A stretch of 58,694 bases of DNA from Rhizobium croatiense (GCF_019793465.1 NZ_JAILYJ010000025.1:1-58694); one strand, 5' to 3'. Counted from the first letter of the stretch, positions 32,538-41,930 are shown. The notes: generated by a model from the letters alone, not told the origin. Made by a program: numbers and translations.

Positions 32538-32609
32538 CCGGCTTTTTACAGCGCCGCGTCGGAAAAGCGCGGCGCTGTCCGGCAATTATGCAGCCGGGCG
32601 GCGGACGAC

Positions 32610-33491
32610 CTATTTCAGGAAGCCGGGGCCGGAGCCGATGATCTCCTCGTCGACCTCGCCGATCGCCGCCTTGTCCTTGCCCTCATAGTCCATCCTGTTC
32701 AGCATGTGACGGATGAGCTGCAGACGCGCACGCCGCTTGTCATTGGCGCGGATGACGGTCCATGGCGCGAAATCCGTATGGGTTTCCTTCAGCATCCGAT
32801 CGCGTTTTTCGCTGTAATCGCCCCATTTCGTCAGCGCCGCGATGTCCATCGACGACAGCTTCCAGACCTTCAGCGGATCGTGCCTTCGGTCATGGAACCG
32901 CTTGATCTGCATCTCCCGGCCGATATCGAGGTAGAATTTGAAGAAGAAGATGCCCTCATGGGCGATGATCTTTTCGAGCTGCGGCGCCTGTTTGAGGAAG
33001 CCTTCATATTGCTGCGGCGTGCAGAAGCCCATGACCGGCTCGACGCCGGCGCGATTGTACCAGGAGCGGTCGAACAGCACGAACTCGCCCGATGTCGGGA
33101 ACTGCGCGACATAGCGCTGGAAATACCATTGCCCCTGTTCGCGTTCGGTCGGCTTGGTCAGTGCGACGACGCGGGCAAGGCGCGGGTTCATATGCGCCGA
33201 GGAGGCCGAGATCGCGCCGCCCTTGCCGGCCGCGTCCCGCCCCTCGAACAGCGCCATCACCCGTTTGCCTGATGCCTGCAGCCAGAACTGCATCTTGACG
33301 AGTTCCACCTGCAGCTTTTCCAGCTGTTCAAGATAGTCCTCTTCATTGAGTTTCTTCCTGTAGGGAAATGCGCCGGATTCCAGCGCATGTTCCTCCACCC
33401 AGTCCGGCAGAACCGGATCATCGACGTCGAAGACGCGCTTCTTGCCGCGGATATCCAGTTCCACGGCCCTGCTTTCGACATCCTCGCCCAT
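32610..33491 (-). CDS. ppk2: Polyphosphate kinase 2 family protein
   Basis: A 293-residue cytosolic kinase that moves phosphate between polyphosphate and nucleotides. Walker A is ALFEGRDAAGKGG (81-93), the lid-type Arg/Lys-rich segment lies downstream, and Walker B is VLFDRSWYNRAGVEP with Asp141. The ending DYEGKDKAAIGEVDEEIIGS is usual for the class I PPK2 group. The ATG at 33491 has AGGAGG directly upstream; the longer frame adds 28 residues without support. It is divergent from phoR, 210 bp apart, so phosphate control is plausible. The preferred nucleotide cannot be read here. Confidence 0.92.
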   Translation of the reverse strand: MGEDVESRAVELDIRGKKRVFDVDDPVLPDWVEEHALESGAFPYRKKLNEEDYLEQLEKLQVELVKMQFWLQASGKRVMALFEGRDAAGKGGAISASSAHMNPRLARVVALTKPTEREQGQWYFQRYVAQFPTSGEFVLFDRSWYNRAGVEPVMGFCTPQQYEGFLKQAPQLEKIIAHEGIFFFKFYLDIGREMQIKRFHDRRHDPLKVWKLSSMDIAALTKWGDYSEKRDRMLKETHTDFAPWTVIRANDKRRARLQLIRHMLNRMDYEGKDKAAIGEVDEEIIGSGPGFLK

Positions 33492-33631
33492 ATGCTCCTC
33501 CTGCGCTGGTGGCCATCTTGCCGCAGGCGAACATATTTGCCATTGAAAATCAAATCTTTCGCGGGCCGCCGGCAATATTTCTCAAGGCTTGGGCTGCGGT
33601 CTTTCGCTTCGGGCGCGCCAGCCGAAAACTT

Positions 33632-33649
33632 CTGTCATGAATTGCCGCT
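33632..33649 (+). promoter_or_regulatory. Possible Pho half-box between ppk2 and phoR
   Basis: CTGTCAT at 33632-33638 is a perfect first Pho repeat; the second repeat, 4 bases later, is poor (TGCCGCT). It lies about 60 bp before the phoR start. Confidence 0.3.
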
Positions 33650-33701
33650 ATCAGGCAGAGTTCCAATATAAAGAAAAACGAATCGACGCCGCGAGGCCCA
33701 C

Positions 33702-34955
33702 TTGCCAGACGAAATCCCGTGGAGAAAAAGCCTGTTGGCGCGCATCCGGCGCGAACGGCCGGTGCTGCTTGCCGCCATCCTCAGCGCCTTGATTGCTCTT
33801 GCCGCCGGCATGAACAAGTGGGGCGTGCTCGTGCTCCTGCTCGTCATGATCTTTACCGCGCTGTTCAACGAGGCGCCGGTGCTCAAGGTGGAGCCGGCCG
33901 AGCCGGAGGAGACGGAGCCGGAAGCGCCGCCGAGCCGCCTGCCTGACATTTCCGCCACGCTTGCCGGCCTCGATATTCCCGTCATGGTGCTGTCGGAAGA
34001 CGCCTCGGTGCTCTTCCAGAACCGCGCCGCCGAAAAGGCCTTCGGCGAAGTGGCGCTCGGCGCTCATATATCGGCCCGGCTGCGCTCGCCCGGCGTGCTC
34101 GACATGGTGCGCGAAACCATCGCCACCAATGCGCCGAACCAGATCGAGCATTCCGAGCGGCTGCCATCCGAGCGCGTCTATATCGTCCGCAGCGCGCCCG
34201 TCGAATTCAAGGCCGACGGCCAGAGCGAGCGGTTTTTCATCCTCTCCTTCCGCGATATATCGGAGGTTCGCCGCATCGACCGCATGCGCTCGGATTTCGT
34301 CGCCAATGCCAGCCACGAGCTGCGCACGCCGCTCGCCTCGCTGCGCGGCTTCATCGAAACCATTCAGGGGCCGGCGAAGAACGATCAGAAGGCGCAGGCG
34401 CAGTTCCTGGGCATCATGTTCGATCAGACGACACGCATGAGCCGGCTGGTCGACGACCTCTTGTCGCTCTCGCGGCTGGAGCTGAAATCGCATATCGCCC
34501 CGGATGAGAAGGTCGACCTGGTGCCGCTGCTCGGCCATGTCCGCGACTCGCTGGTGCCGCTGGCCAGAGACGTCGGCGTCGATATCAACCTGCATCTGCC
34601 CGACGGCAAGGTCGAGGTGCTGGGAGATCGCGACGAGCTCGTCCAGGTCTTCGAGAACCTGATGGAAAATGCCTGCAAATACGGCCAGGAAGGCAAGGTC
34701 GTCGACGTCCGGCTGAAGAATGGCGCCGGCAGGCCCGTCGAGGTCAGCATCATCGACAAAGGGCCGGGCATCCCGGCCGAGCACGTGCCGCGTCTGACGG
34801 AACGCTTCTACCGCGTCAGCATCGAGGACAGCCGCTCGAAAAAAGGCACCGGCCTCGGCCTCGCCATCGTCAAACACATCCTCACCCGCCACCGGGCGCG
34901 GCTGATCGTCAAATCCGAAGTCGGCAAGGGCACAGATTTTACCGTGCGGTTCTGA
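33702..34955 (+). CDS. phoR: Phosphate-regulon sensor histidine kinase
   Basis: A 417-residue inner-membrane kinase. Two closely spaced helices (about 20-56; PVLLAAILSALIALAAG, VLVLLLVMIFTALF) are followed by an acidic linker, a PAS domain (about 80-190; DIPVMVLSEDASVLFQNRAA), then HisKA with phospho-acceptor His205 (NASHELRTPLASLRG) and HATPase with N-box LMENACKYG, DKGPGIP, ERFYR and GTGLGLAIV. The start is TTG at 33702 with GCGAGG upstream; no in-frame ATG before the helices is available. It sits upstream of pstS-phoB, in the order seen in other rhizobia. A RIME-like half element (near 34988-35024) separates it from the Pho box. Confidence 0.93.
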   Translation: MPDEIPWRKSLLARIRRERPVLLAAILSALIALAAGMNKWGVLVLLLVMIFTALFNEAPVLKVEPAEPEETEPEAPPSRLPDISATLAGLDIPVMVLSEDASVLFQNRAAEKAFGEVALGAHISARLRSPGVLDMVRETIATNAPNQIEHSERLPSERVYIVRSAPVEFKADGQSERFFILSFRDISEVRRIDRMRSDFVANASHELRTPLASLRGFIETIQGPAKNDQKAQAQFLGIMFDQTTRMSRLVDDLLSLSRLELKSHIAPDEKVDLVPLLGHVRDSLVPLARDVGVDINLHLPDGKVEVLGDRDELVQVFENLMENACKYGQEGKVVDVRLKNGAGRPVEVSIIDKGPGIPAEHVPRLTERFYRVSIEDSRSKKGTGLGLAIVKHILTRHRARLIVKSEVGKGTDFTVRF

Positions 34956-35147
34956 TGGGGACGTGCCATACGAGACAGCTGAGTTAAGTCCCCTCTCCCA
35001 GTAAAACGGGGGAGGGTTAGGGCCTCCAATTTTAGATGCGCCCGCAGTTTCTGCAACGAGAGGTAGATTGAAGGGTCCGACTTTGCCGGTTCTCGACATT
35101 CGTTCCTCGGTGCTTTTGAGAATTACGCCTACTTTCAATAACTTAGT

Positions 35148-35165
35148 CTGTCACAAATGTTTCAC
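35148..35165 (+). promoter_or_regulatory. Pho box of the pst operon
   Basis: CTGTCAC-AAAT-GTTTCAC gives two 7-base Pho repeats 11 bases apart, 119 bp before the pstS ATG. PhoB would bind here under phosphate limitation. TTGACATAAAAGG just after it could supply part of the core promoter. Confidence 0.75.
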
Positions 35166-35283
35166 GGATTTGACATAAAAGGACGGGGCTTACAGCGCTA
35201 AGAGAGTCCCGCCGATGAAAAAAGGCATGCGAGGGCCTCTCTAGAGGCCGCACTCACACAAGCCCAATACCCGGGAGATTCTA

Positions 35284-36318
35284 ATGAACACCTTCAAGCT
35301 CACCGTTGCCGCGCTCGCCGCAACCGCAGCTTTCGCTGGCGCTGCCGTCGCCCGTGACCAGATCCAGATTGCTGGTTCGTCCACCGTCCTGCCTTACGCA
35401 AAGATCGTTGCCGAGTCCTTCGGCGAGACCTTCACCAACTTCAAGACCCCGGTCGTCGAATCCGGCGGTACGGGCGCTGGTCTGAAGGAATTCTGCAAGG
35501 GCGTCGGCGAAGACACGATCGACATTGCCAACGCTTCGCGTCCTATCAACAAGAACGAAGCCGAAGCCTGCAAGGCTGCCGGCGTGACCGACATCCAGGA
35601 AGTCAAGATCGGTTATGACGGCATCGTCTTCGCGACCGACTCTTCCAACCCCGATGTCGCCTACGTTCCCGCCGACATCTACAAGGCCCTCGCAGCCCAG
35701 GTCGTCGTCGACGGCAAGCTCGTCGCCAACCCCTACAAGAAGTGGTCGGAAGTCAACCCGAAGCTCCCGGCTGTTGACATCGCCGCCTACATCCCGGGCG
35801 AAAAGCACGGCACCCGCGAAGTCTTCGAACAGAACGTTCTCGCCGCCGGCTGCAAGGCTTCGGGCGCAACCGACGTCATCGCCAAGGAAATCTCCGACAA
35901 GGCTGCCCAGGGCAAGGCTTGCGTCGCAGTCCGCAAGGACGGCGCTGCAGTCGACATCGACGGCGACTATCCGGAAACCCTGGCACGCATCGCCGCCAAC
36001 AAGACCGGCGTCGGCGTATTCGGCCTTTCCTTCTATGAAAACAACGCCGACAAGCTCAAGGTCGCAACCGTGAACGGCATCGTTCCGTCCACCGAAACGA
36101 TCGCCAACGGCACCTATCCGGTTTCCCGCCCGCTGTTCTTCTACGTCAAGAAGGCACATCTCGGCGCCGTTCCGGGCCTGAAGGAATACGTCAACTTCTT
36201 CGTATCCGACCAGATGATCGGCCCCGAAGGCCCGCTGGCTGAATACGGCCTCGTTGCCGCTCCGGATGCCGAGCGCGAAGCGATCCGCAAGGCTGTCGAA
36301 GCCGGCAAGTCCATGTAA
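35284..36318 (+). CDS. pstS: Phosphate ABC transporter, periplasmic binding protein
   Basis: A 344-residue periplasmic phosphate-binding protein. The signal peptide is about residues 1-23 (MNTFKLTVAALAATAAFAGA then AVA). The phosphate site is seen at AGSSTVLPYAK and in ESGGTGAGLKEFCKGVGEDT, with DIANASRPIN and the GTREVFEQNVL loop. Codon choice is strongly biased to preferred C-ending codons, as in highly expressed genes. It is first in pstS-pstC-pstA-pstB-phoU-phoB, behind a Pho box, and a hairpin after it probably keeps its mRNA abundant. Confidence 0.96.
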   Translation: MNTFKLTVAALAATAAFAGAAVARDQIQIAGSSTVLPYAKIVAESFGETFTNFKTPVVESGGTGAGLKEFCKGVGEDTIDIANASRPINKNEAEACKAAGVTDIQEVKIGYDGIVFATDSSNPDVAYVPADIYKALAAQVVVDGKLVANPYKKWSEVNPKLPAVDIAAYIPGEKHGTREVFEQNVLAAGCKASGATDVIAKEISDKAAQGKACVAVRKDGAAVDIDGDYPETLARIAANKTGVGVFGLSFYENNADKLKVATVNGIVPSTETIANGTYPVSRPLFFYVKKAHLGAVPGLKEYVNFFVSDQMIGPEGPLAEYGLVAAPDAEREAIRKAVEAGKSM

Positions 36319-36325
36319 TAACTTT

Positions 36326-36357
36326 GCCGGCGCGGTGCTCTCTGAGCCCGCGCCGGC
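36326..36357 (+). other. Intercistronic stem-loop after pstS
   Basis: GCCGGCGCGG and CCGCGCCGGC form a perfect 10-bp stem with a 12-base loop. The following ATTGCTTT is only weakly T-rich, so stabilisation or partial termination is expected. Confidence 0.7.
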
Positions 36358-36485
36358 ATTGCTTTATGCCCCTGCGCGCCGGCATGTCCGGTGCAGGGTT
36401 GAATTCCTTCTCCATGATTGGAAGCCGAAGGCAGGCTGATGAAGCCGCCGGCTTTTTGGGGGCCATGGGCCTGGGGACGTAACGA

Positions 36486-37967
36486 ATGAGCACATCCGTC
36501 ATACTTCTGTGCCTTGCGGTGATCGGCGCCGCCGCCTATCTGGTCGCGCGCAGCCGTGCCTCAGCACTTGCCGGGGGCAGATCCTCCGCACTGCATTCAC
36601 GGCCGGCCTATTACGGCGCCTATGCGGCGATCTGGGCCGTTCTTCCTGCCCTCATCGTTCTCTGCGTCTGGCTCTCCGTCAGCCCCGGCATCATCCAGTC
36701 TTCCGTTCGCGGTGCTTTTCCTGACGAGGTCAAGGCCCAGGCCACAGTCGAGCAGGATCTGAGCTATTCGATGGTAGCGACGGTCGCCCGCGGCCTGACG
36801 ATGCTGACTTCGGATGAAATCGCGGCGGTCGCAAACGATCCGGCGGCGCTGCAGGCCAAGCTCAGCGAGAAAGGCGTGCCGCTCGCCGGCCAGCCGCAGC
36901 CTTACATGGTCACTGCCGCCAAGACGCTCAACGCCATGAGTCTGACGAGCCGCATGGCCATGACCGCGATCGTCTTCGTTCTGGCCGTCGCCGGCGCCTT
37001 ATACGCGCTGCGCTCCATCGCGCCCCGCTTCCGCGCCCGCAACCGCGTCGAGCGCGTCATGCTCTGGGCGCTGCTGCTCGCCTCCTCGATCGCCATCCTG
37101 ACAACGATCGGCATCGTCTTGTCGATGCTGTCGGAGGCCACGCGCTTCTTTGCCGCCGTTCCCGCCGGCGAGTTCTTCTTCGGCACCGTCTGGGATCCGC
37201 GCTTTGCCGGCGCCGGCAGCTCGTCCTTCGGCCAGTTCGGCCTGATCCCGCTGCTGCTCGGCACGCTCTATATCGGCCTGGTCGCCATGCTGGTCGCCGT
37301 GCCGGTCGGGCTCTTCGCCGCCATCTACATGGCCGAATACGCCTCGCCGAAGGTGCGCGGCGTCGCCAAGCCGCTTCTTGAGGTGCTGGCCGGCATTCCG
37401 ACGATCGTCTACGGCTTCTTCGCGCTCGTCACCGTCGGTCCGTTCCTGCGCGATTTCTCCGCTCAGATCAGCGGCCTGCTCTCCGGCAACTATGCGAGCT
37501 TCATCCAGGCGCAGAGCGTTCTGACGGCCGGTATCGTCATGGGCATCATGCTGATCCCCTACGTGTCCTCGCTGTCGGATGACATCATCACCGCCGTGCC
37601 GCGGGCTCTGCGTGACGGTTCGCTCGGTCTCGGTGCCACCCGCTCCGAAACCATCAAGAAGGTGGTCTTGCCGGCAGCCCTTCCGGGCATCGTCGGCGCA
37701 CTGCTGATGACGGCCTCGCGCGCCATCGGCGAAACCATGATCGTCGTGCTGGCCGCCGGTGTCGCCGCCCGCATCCAGATCAATCCTTTCGAGCCGATGA
37801 CGACGGTGACCGTCAAGATCGTCAACCAGCTCACAGGCGACCTTGAGTTCACCTCGCCGCAGACGCTGGTTGCCTTCGCCCTCGGCATCACCCTGTTCTG
37901 CATCACGCTTTGCCTCAATATCTACGCGCTCTACATCGTGCGCAAATACCGGGAGCAGTACGAATGA
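36486..37967 (+). CDS. pstC: Phosphate ABC transporter permease PstC
   Basis: A 493-residue inner-membrane permease. The first about 200 residues add two helices (MSTSVILLCLAVIGAAAYLV and YAAIWAVLPALIVLCVWL), a soluble stretch and another helix ahead of the standard permease core; this long form is common in alphaproteobacteria. The core shows FFGTVWDPRF, VPVGLFAAIYMAEYASPKVR, KPLLEVLAGIPTIVYGFFAL and the coupling loop LGLGATRSETIKKVVLPAAL. Its stop overlaps the pstA start (ATGA), so the pair is co-translated. Confidence 0.95.
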   Translation: MSTSVILLCLAVIGAAAYLVARSRASALAGGRSSALHSRPAYYGAYAAIWAVLPALIVLCVWLSVSPGIIQSSVRGAFPDEVKAQATVEQDLSYSMVATVARGLTMLTSDEIAAVANDPAALQAKLSEKGVPLAGQPQPYMVTAAKTLNAMSLTSRMAMTAIVFVLAVAGALYALRSIAPRFRARNRVERVMLWALLLASSIAILTTIGIVLSMLSEATRFFAAVPAGEFFFGTVWDPRFAGAGSSSFGQFGLIPLLLGTLYIGLVAMLVAVPVGLFAAIYMAEYASPKVRGVAKPLLEVLAGIPTIVYGFFALVTVGPFLRDFSAQISGLLSGNYASFIQAQSVLTAGIVMGIMLIPYVSSLSDDIITAVPRALRDGSLGLGATRSETIKKVVLPAALPGIVGALLMTASRAIGETMIVVLAAGVAARIQINPFEPMTTVTVKIVNQLTGDLEFTSPQTLVAFALGITLFCITLCLNIYALYIVRKYREQYE

Positions 37968-39283
37968 CGGATATTGTTTCTCCCACCGCCGGCACCGTTT
38001 CCAAGGCGCCAGCGCGCCGCGATATCGGCATCAAGCGCCGCTACGCCGCCGAGCGCCGGTTCCAGGCCTATGGCATCGCCGCCATCACCTTCGGTCTCGT
38101 CTTCCTGTTCATCCTGCTATGGACGGTGATCGGCAAAGGCTACACTGCCTTCCAGCAGACGGCGATCACCCTGCCGATCGAATTCTCCGAGAAGACGATC
38201 GATCCTGATAACAAGCGTGCGAGCGATCCTTCGGTGCTGGTCGCCGCCAATTACCCGGTTCTGCTGCGCGACGCGATCGTCAAGCAGCTGAACATCAATG
38301 CTTCGAGCAAGCCTGACGTGCGCGAGGCGACCGCCATGCTCTCCAAGAGCGCGCCGATCCAGCTGCGCGATATGGTCGTCGCCGACCCCTCGCTCATCGG
38401 CAAGACGGTCAATGTCTCGCTGCTCGCCGACGCCAATATCGACAGCGCCAACAAGGGCCAGATCGATCTCTCCGTCGATGAGAAGAACCGCAAGGTCAAC
38501 GACAAGCAGGTGACCTGGATGAACCAGCTGAAGGCGAGCGGCGCTCTTCAGAAAGAGTTCAACACCGGCCTGTTCGTCAACGGCAACTCCAGCCGTCCGG
38601 AAGCTGCCGGCCTCGGCGTCGCCCTCATCGGCTCGCTCTACCTGATGCTGATCGTGCTGGCGCTGTCCCTGCCGATCGGCGTTGCCGCCTCGATCTATCT
38701 CGAGGAGTTCGCGCCGAAGAACAAGCTGACGGACCTGATCGAGGTCAACATCAACAACCTCGCCGCCGTTCCCTCGATCGTCTACGGTCTGCTCGGCCTT
38801 TCCGTCTTCATCAACTTCATCGGCCTGCCGCGTTCAGCCTCGCTGGTCGGCGGCCTGGTGCTGACGCTGATGACCCTGCCGACGATCATCATCGCCACCC
38901 GCGCAGCACTGCGCGCCGTGCCGCCGTCGATCCGCGCCGCAGCGCTCGGTCTCGGCGCCTCGAAGATGCAGATGGTGTTCCACCACGTCCTGCCGCTTGC
39001 CATGCCCGGCATCCTGACAGGCACGATCATCGGCCTGGCGCATGCGCTCGGCGAAACCGCGCCGCTGCTCCTGATCGGCATGGTCGCCTTCGTCGCCAAC
39101 GCGCCGGCCACGCCGCTCGAGCCCTCGACGGCCCTGCCGGTGCAGGTCTATATGTGGGCGAACGAGGCCGAACGTGCCTTCGTTGAGCGTACTTCGGGTG
39201 CCATCATCGTCCTGCTCCTGTTCCTGATCGTCATGAACATGGGCGCCATCCTCTTGCGTCGTCGCTTCGAGCGCCGCTGGTAA
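37964..39283 (+). CDS. pstA: Phosphate ABC transporter permease PstA
   Basis: A 439-residue inner-membrane permease. One helix near 35-60 is followed by a long soluble region (about 65-210, the DUF3333-type segment), then the permease core with LPIGVAASIYLEEFAPKNKL, NINNLAAVPSIVYGLLGL and LGLGASKMQMVFHHVLPLAM. The ATG overlaps the pstC stop by four bases; a frame opening earlier at 37910 is inside pstC and is rejected. Confidence 0.95.
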   Translation: MTDIVSPTAGTVSKAPARRDIGIKRRYAAERRFQAYGIAAITFGLVFLFILLWTVIGKGYTAFQQTAITLPIEFSEKTIDPDNKRASDPSVLVAANYPVLLRDAIVKQLNINASSKPDVREATAMLSKSAPIQLRDMVVADPSLIGKTVNVSLLADANIDSANKGQIDLSVDEKNRKVNDKQVTWMNQLKASGALQKEFNTGLFVNGNSSRPEAAGLGVALIGSLYLMLIVLALSLPIGVAASIYLEEFAPKNKLTDLIEVNINNLAAVPSIVYGLLGLSVFINFIGLPRSASLVGGLVLTLMTLPTIIIATRAALRAVPPSIRAAALGLGASKMQMVFHHVLPLAMPGILTGTIIGLAHALGETAPLLLIGMVAFVANAPATPLEPSTALPVQVYMWANEAERAFVERTSGAIIVLLLFLIVMNMGAILLRRRFERRW

Positions 39284-39296
39284 ACGGAGTTACATC

Positions 39297-40112
39297 ATGA
39301 ACATGTTGACGGAAGCTGCAGTTGAAAAGGCGCTGGATCAGAAAATGAGCAACGTCCCGTATAAGATGATCGGCCAGGATGTCTCGGTTTACTACGGCGA
39401 GAAGCGCGCGCTTTTCGATGTGAACCTGAACATCCGCGAAAACACCGTAACCGCGCTGATCGGCCCTTCGGGCTGCGGCAAGTCGACCTTCCTGCGAAGC
39501 CTCAACCGAATGAACGACACTATCGAGGGCTGCCGCTTCGCCGGCAAGATCACCCTCGACGGCGACGATATCTATGATCCTGACATCGATGTCGTCGAAC
39601 TGCGCGCCCGCGTCGGCATGGTTTTCCAGAAGCCGAACCCGTTCCCGAAGACGATCTATGAAAACGTCTCGTACGGCCCGCGCATCCATGGCCTGGCCAA
39701 GTCGAAGGCCGATCTCGACCAGATCGTCGAGGTGAGCCTGCAGCGCGCCGGCCTCTGGAACGAGGTCAAGGACCGCGTGCACGAGTCCGGCACCGGCCTC
39801 TCCGGCGGCCAGCAGCAGCGCCTGTGCATTGCCCGTGCCGTCGCCGTCAGCCCTGAGGTCATCCTGATGGACGAGCCCTGCTCGGCGCTCGACCCGATCG
39901 CCACCGCCAAGGTCGAGGAGCTGATCCACGAGCTGCGGGAGAACTACACGATCGTCATCGTCACCCACTCGATGCAGCAGGCGGCGCGCGTGTCGCAGCG
40001 CACCGCCATGTTCCACCTCGGCAACCTCGTCGAGGAGAACGACACCGACAAGATGTTCACCAATCCGGACGATCCGCGCACCCAGGACTACATCATGGGT
40101 CGCTTCGGCTGA
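39297..40112 (+). CDS. pstB: Phosphate ABC transporter ATPase
   Basis: A 271-residue cytosolic ATPase that drives phosphate import. Walker A is GPSGCGKST (56-64), the Q-loop GMVFQKPNPFPKTIYENV is a PstB hallmark, then signature LSGGQQQRLCIARAV, Walker B VILMDEPCSALDP and switch His in VTHSMQQAARVS. It lies 13 bp after pstA with GGAG before the ATG. A PstB-PhoU contact normally relays phosphate status to PhoR. Confidence 0.97.
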   Translation: MNMLTEAAVEKALDQKMSNVPYKMIGQDVSVYYGEKRALFDVNLNIRENTVTALIGPSGCGKSTFLRSLNRMNDTIEGCRFAGKITLDGDDIYDPDIDVVELRARVGMVFQKPNPFPKTIYENVSYGPRIHGLAKSKADLDQIVEVSLQRAGLWNEVKDRVHESGTGLSGGQQQRLCIARAVAVSPEVILMDEPCSALDPIATAKVEELIHELRENYTIVIVTHSMQQAARVSQRTAMFHLGNLVEENDTDKMFTNPDDPRTQDYIMGRFG

Positions 40113-40156
40113 TTGCGGCCATCCGAAGCCTTCCCGTTATTCGAGGACAAAGCCCC

Positions 40157-40870
40157 ATGGCATCGACACATATTTATTCTGCCTATGATGATGATCTGAA
40201 GTTCCTCTCCAGGCGGATTTCCGAAATGGGCGGCCTGGCCGAGCAGATGGTCGCCGAATCCGTTCGGGCGCTGGTCAACGGCGACACGGCGCTGGCGCAG
40301 AAGGTCATTTCCGACGATGTGATCCTCGATCACGCCGAACGCGAAATCGGCGACAAGGCGATCGTCACCATCGCCCGTCGTCAGCCGATGGCCTCGGACC
40401 TGCGCGAAATCATGGGTTCGATCCGCATCGCCGCCGATCTCGAACGCGTCGGCGACCTCGGCAAGAACACCGCCAAGCGCGTCATCGCCGTGCAGAGCAC
40501 CGGCGTTCCGCGCAAGCTCGCCCGCGGTCTCGAGCACCTGTCCGAACTGGCACTCGTCCAGCTCAAGGAAGTGCTCGACGTCTATACGACGCGCGCCGCC
40601 GACAAGGCGACCGCCATCCGCGAACGCGACAACGAGATCGACGCGATGTACACCTCGCTGTTCCGCGAACTCCTGACCTATATGATGGAAGATCCGCGCA
40701 ACATCACGAGCTGCACGCATCTTCTCTTCTGCGCCAAGAACATCGAGCGCATCGGCGATCACGCCACCAATATCGCCGAGACGATCTACTACATGGCAAC
40801 CGGCGCCCAGCCGGAGGGCGACCGTCCGAAGGACGACAGCGCCAACACCGTCGGTGCCGCCACGGAATAA
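40157..40870 (+). CDS. phoU: Phosphate signalling regulator PhoU
   Basis: A 237-residue cytosolic, all-helical protein of two PhoU repeats. Each carries the metal-cluster motif: EREIGDKAI...RIAADLERVGDLGKN in the first and DNEIDAMY...CAKNIERIGDHATNIAE in the second. It restrains PhoR when phosphate is plentiful and limits PstSCAB uptake. It is 44 bp after pstB; the start has no strong ribosome site but matches the family. Confidence 0.96.
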   Translation: MASTHIYSAYDDDLKFLSRRISEMGGLAEQMVAESVRALVNGDTALAQKVISDDVILDHAEREIGDKAIVTIARRQPMASDLREIMGSIRIAADLERVGDLGKNTAKRVIAVQSTGVPRKLARGLEHLSELALVQLKEVLDVYTTRAADKATAIRERDNEIDAMYTSLFRELLTYMMEDPRNITSCTHLLFCAKNIERIGDHATNIAETIYYMATGAQPEGDRPKDDSANTVGAATE

Positions 40871-40893
40871 CCGTGCCGGACCAGCTCATTGCG

Positions 40894-40915
40894 TGCGCGC
40901 CCGCCCGGGCGCGCA
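40894..40915 (+). other. Stem-loop between phoU and phoB
   Basis: TGCGCGCCCG and CGGGCGCGCA are 10-base complements only two bases apart, giving a long stem. No T-run follows, so phoB can be read through. Confidence 0.55.
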
Positions 40916-41005
40916 AAGAGGTCGCAGCCAATTTCTGATTTTGCGCGGGATCCCTTGCTTAAATCACCCCCGGTTTAAGGATCGTGCGCGAGGAGACGGA
41001 CACGC

Positions 41006-41689
41006 ATGATCCCGAGAGTTGCAGTTGTTGAAGACGAAGAAGCCCTCAGCGTGCTTCTCCGCTATAATCTCGAAGCGGAAGGCTTCGAAGTCGATACCAT
41101 CCTGCGCGGCGACGAGGCCGAAATCAGGCTTCAGGAACGAACGCCCGATCTTCTCATCCTCGACTGGATGCTGCCCGGCGTCTCCGGCATCGAACTCTGC
41201 CGGCGCCTGCGCATGCGGCCGGAAACCGAACGGCTGCCGATCATCATGCTGACGGCGCGCGGCGAGGAGAGCGAACGTGTCCGCGGGCTGTCCACCGGTG
41301 CCGACGATTACGTCGTCAAGCCGTTCTCGACCCCCGAACTCGTTGCCCGCGTCAAGGCCATGCTGCGCCGCGCCCGCCCGGAGGTGCTGTCCTCGGTGCT
41401 GAAATGCGGCGATATCGAGCTCGACCGCGAAACCCACCGCGTCCATCGCAAGAGCCGCGAAGTCCGCCTCGGCCCGACCGAATTCCGCCTCTTGGAATTC
41501 CTGATGTCGTCGCCGGGCCGCGTCTTTTCCCGCTCGCAATTGCTCGACGGCGTCTGGGGCCACGATATCTATGTCGACGAACGCACTGTCGACGTCCATG
41601 TCGGCCGCCTGCGCAAGGCGCTGAACTTCTCCAACATGCAGGACGTCATCCGCACGGTCCGCGGCGCCGGCTATTCGATGGAAGCCTGA
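41006..41689 (+). CDS. phoB: Phosphate-regulon response regulator PhoB
   Basis: A 227-residue DNA-binding regulator. Receiver: acidic pocket VVEDEE (8-11), phospho-acceptor Asp53 (LILDWMLPG), Thr83 and Lys105 (ADDYVVKPF). The OmpR-type winged helix (about 130-227) shows LGPTEFRLLEFLMSSPGRVF and RTVDVHVGRLRKAL then RTVRGAGYSM. It binds Pho boxes such as the one before pstS, closing a positive loop. It ends the operon, 135 bp after phoU, with its own leader and possibly its own promoter (TTGCTTAAATCACCC near 40955). Confidence 0.96.
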   Translation: MIPRVAVVEDEEALSVLLRYNLEAEGFEVDTILRGDEAEIRLQERTPDLLILDWMLPGVSGIELCRRLRMRPETERLPIIMLTARGEESERVRGLSTGADDYVVKPFSTPELVARVKAMLRRARPEVLSSVLKCGDIELDRETHRVHRKSREVRLGPTEFRLLEFLMSSPGRVFSRSQLLDGVWGHDIYVDERTVDVHVGRLRKALNFSNMQDVIRTVRGAGYSMEA

Positions 41690-41718
41690 GCGGGTTTCTA
41701 TTTTTTGTGCCGGTGTCC

Positions 41719-41854
41719 GCCCCCTCACCCTAACCCTGTCCCCGTAAACTGGGCGAGGGGACGTGCCCTGCTAGAGGCCAGCGAGGGACGGAGACGTTGC
41801 GGCACTTCCCCTTCGCCCCGCTTACGGGGAGAAGGTGGCGGCCGGATGAGGGGC
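41719..41854. repeat. RIME-like repeat, diverged copy
   Basis: Imperfect arms: CCCCCTCACCCTAACCCTG on the left against CGGCCGGATGAGGGGC on the right, each with a CCCCGTAA-type inner stem. It lies between phoB and the terminator shared with gcrA. Confidence 0.6.
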
Positions 41855-41880
41855 AGCTACACCCAATCCACTCGCATAAC

Positions 41881-41904
41881 AAAACGGGCCACTCGGCCCG
41901 TTTT
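41881..41904. terminator. Bidirectional terminator between phoB and gcrA
   Basis: AAAACGGGCC-ACTC-GGCCCGTTTT is a perfect stem with A/T runs on both sides, so it can end both convergent transcripts. Confidence 0.88.
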
Positions 41905-41930
41905 CGCATTTTCCAGCAATGGTTGTCCGC

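Noticed and set aside
33651..35138. A 495-codon minus-strand frame
   Set aside because: It mirrors phoR, which has every histidine-kinase motif.
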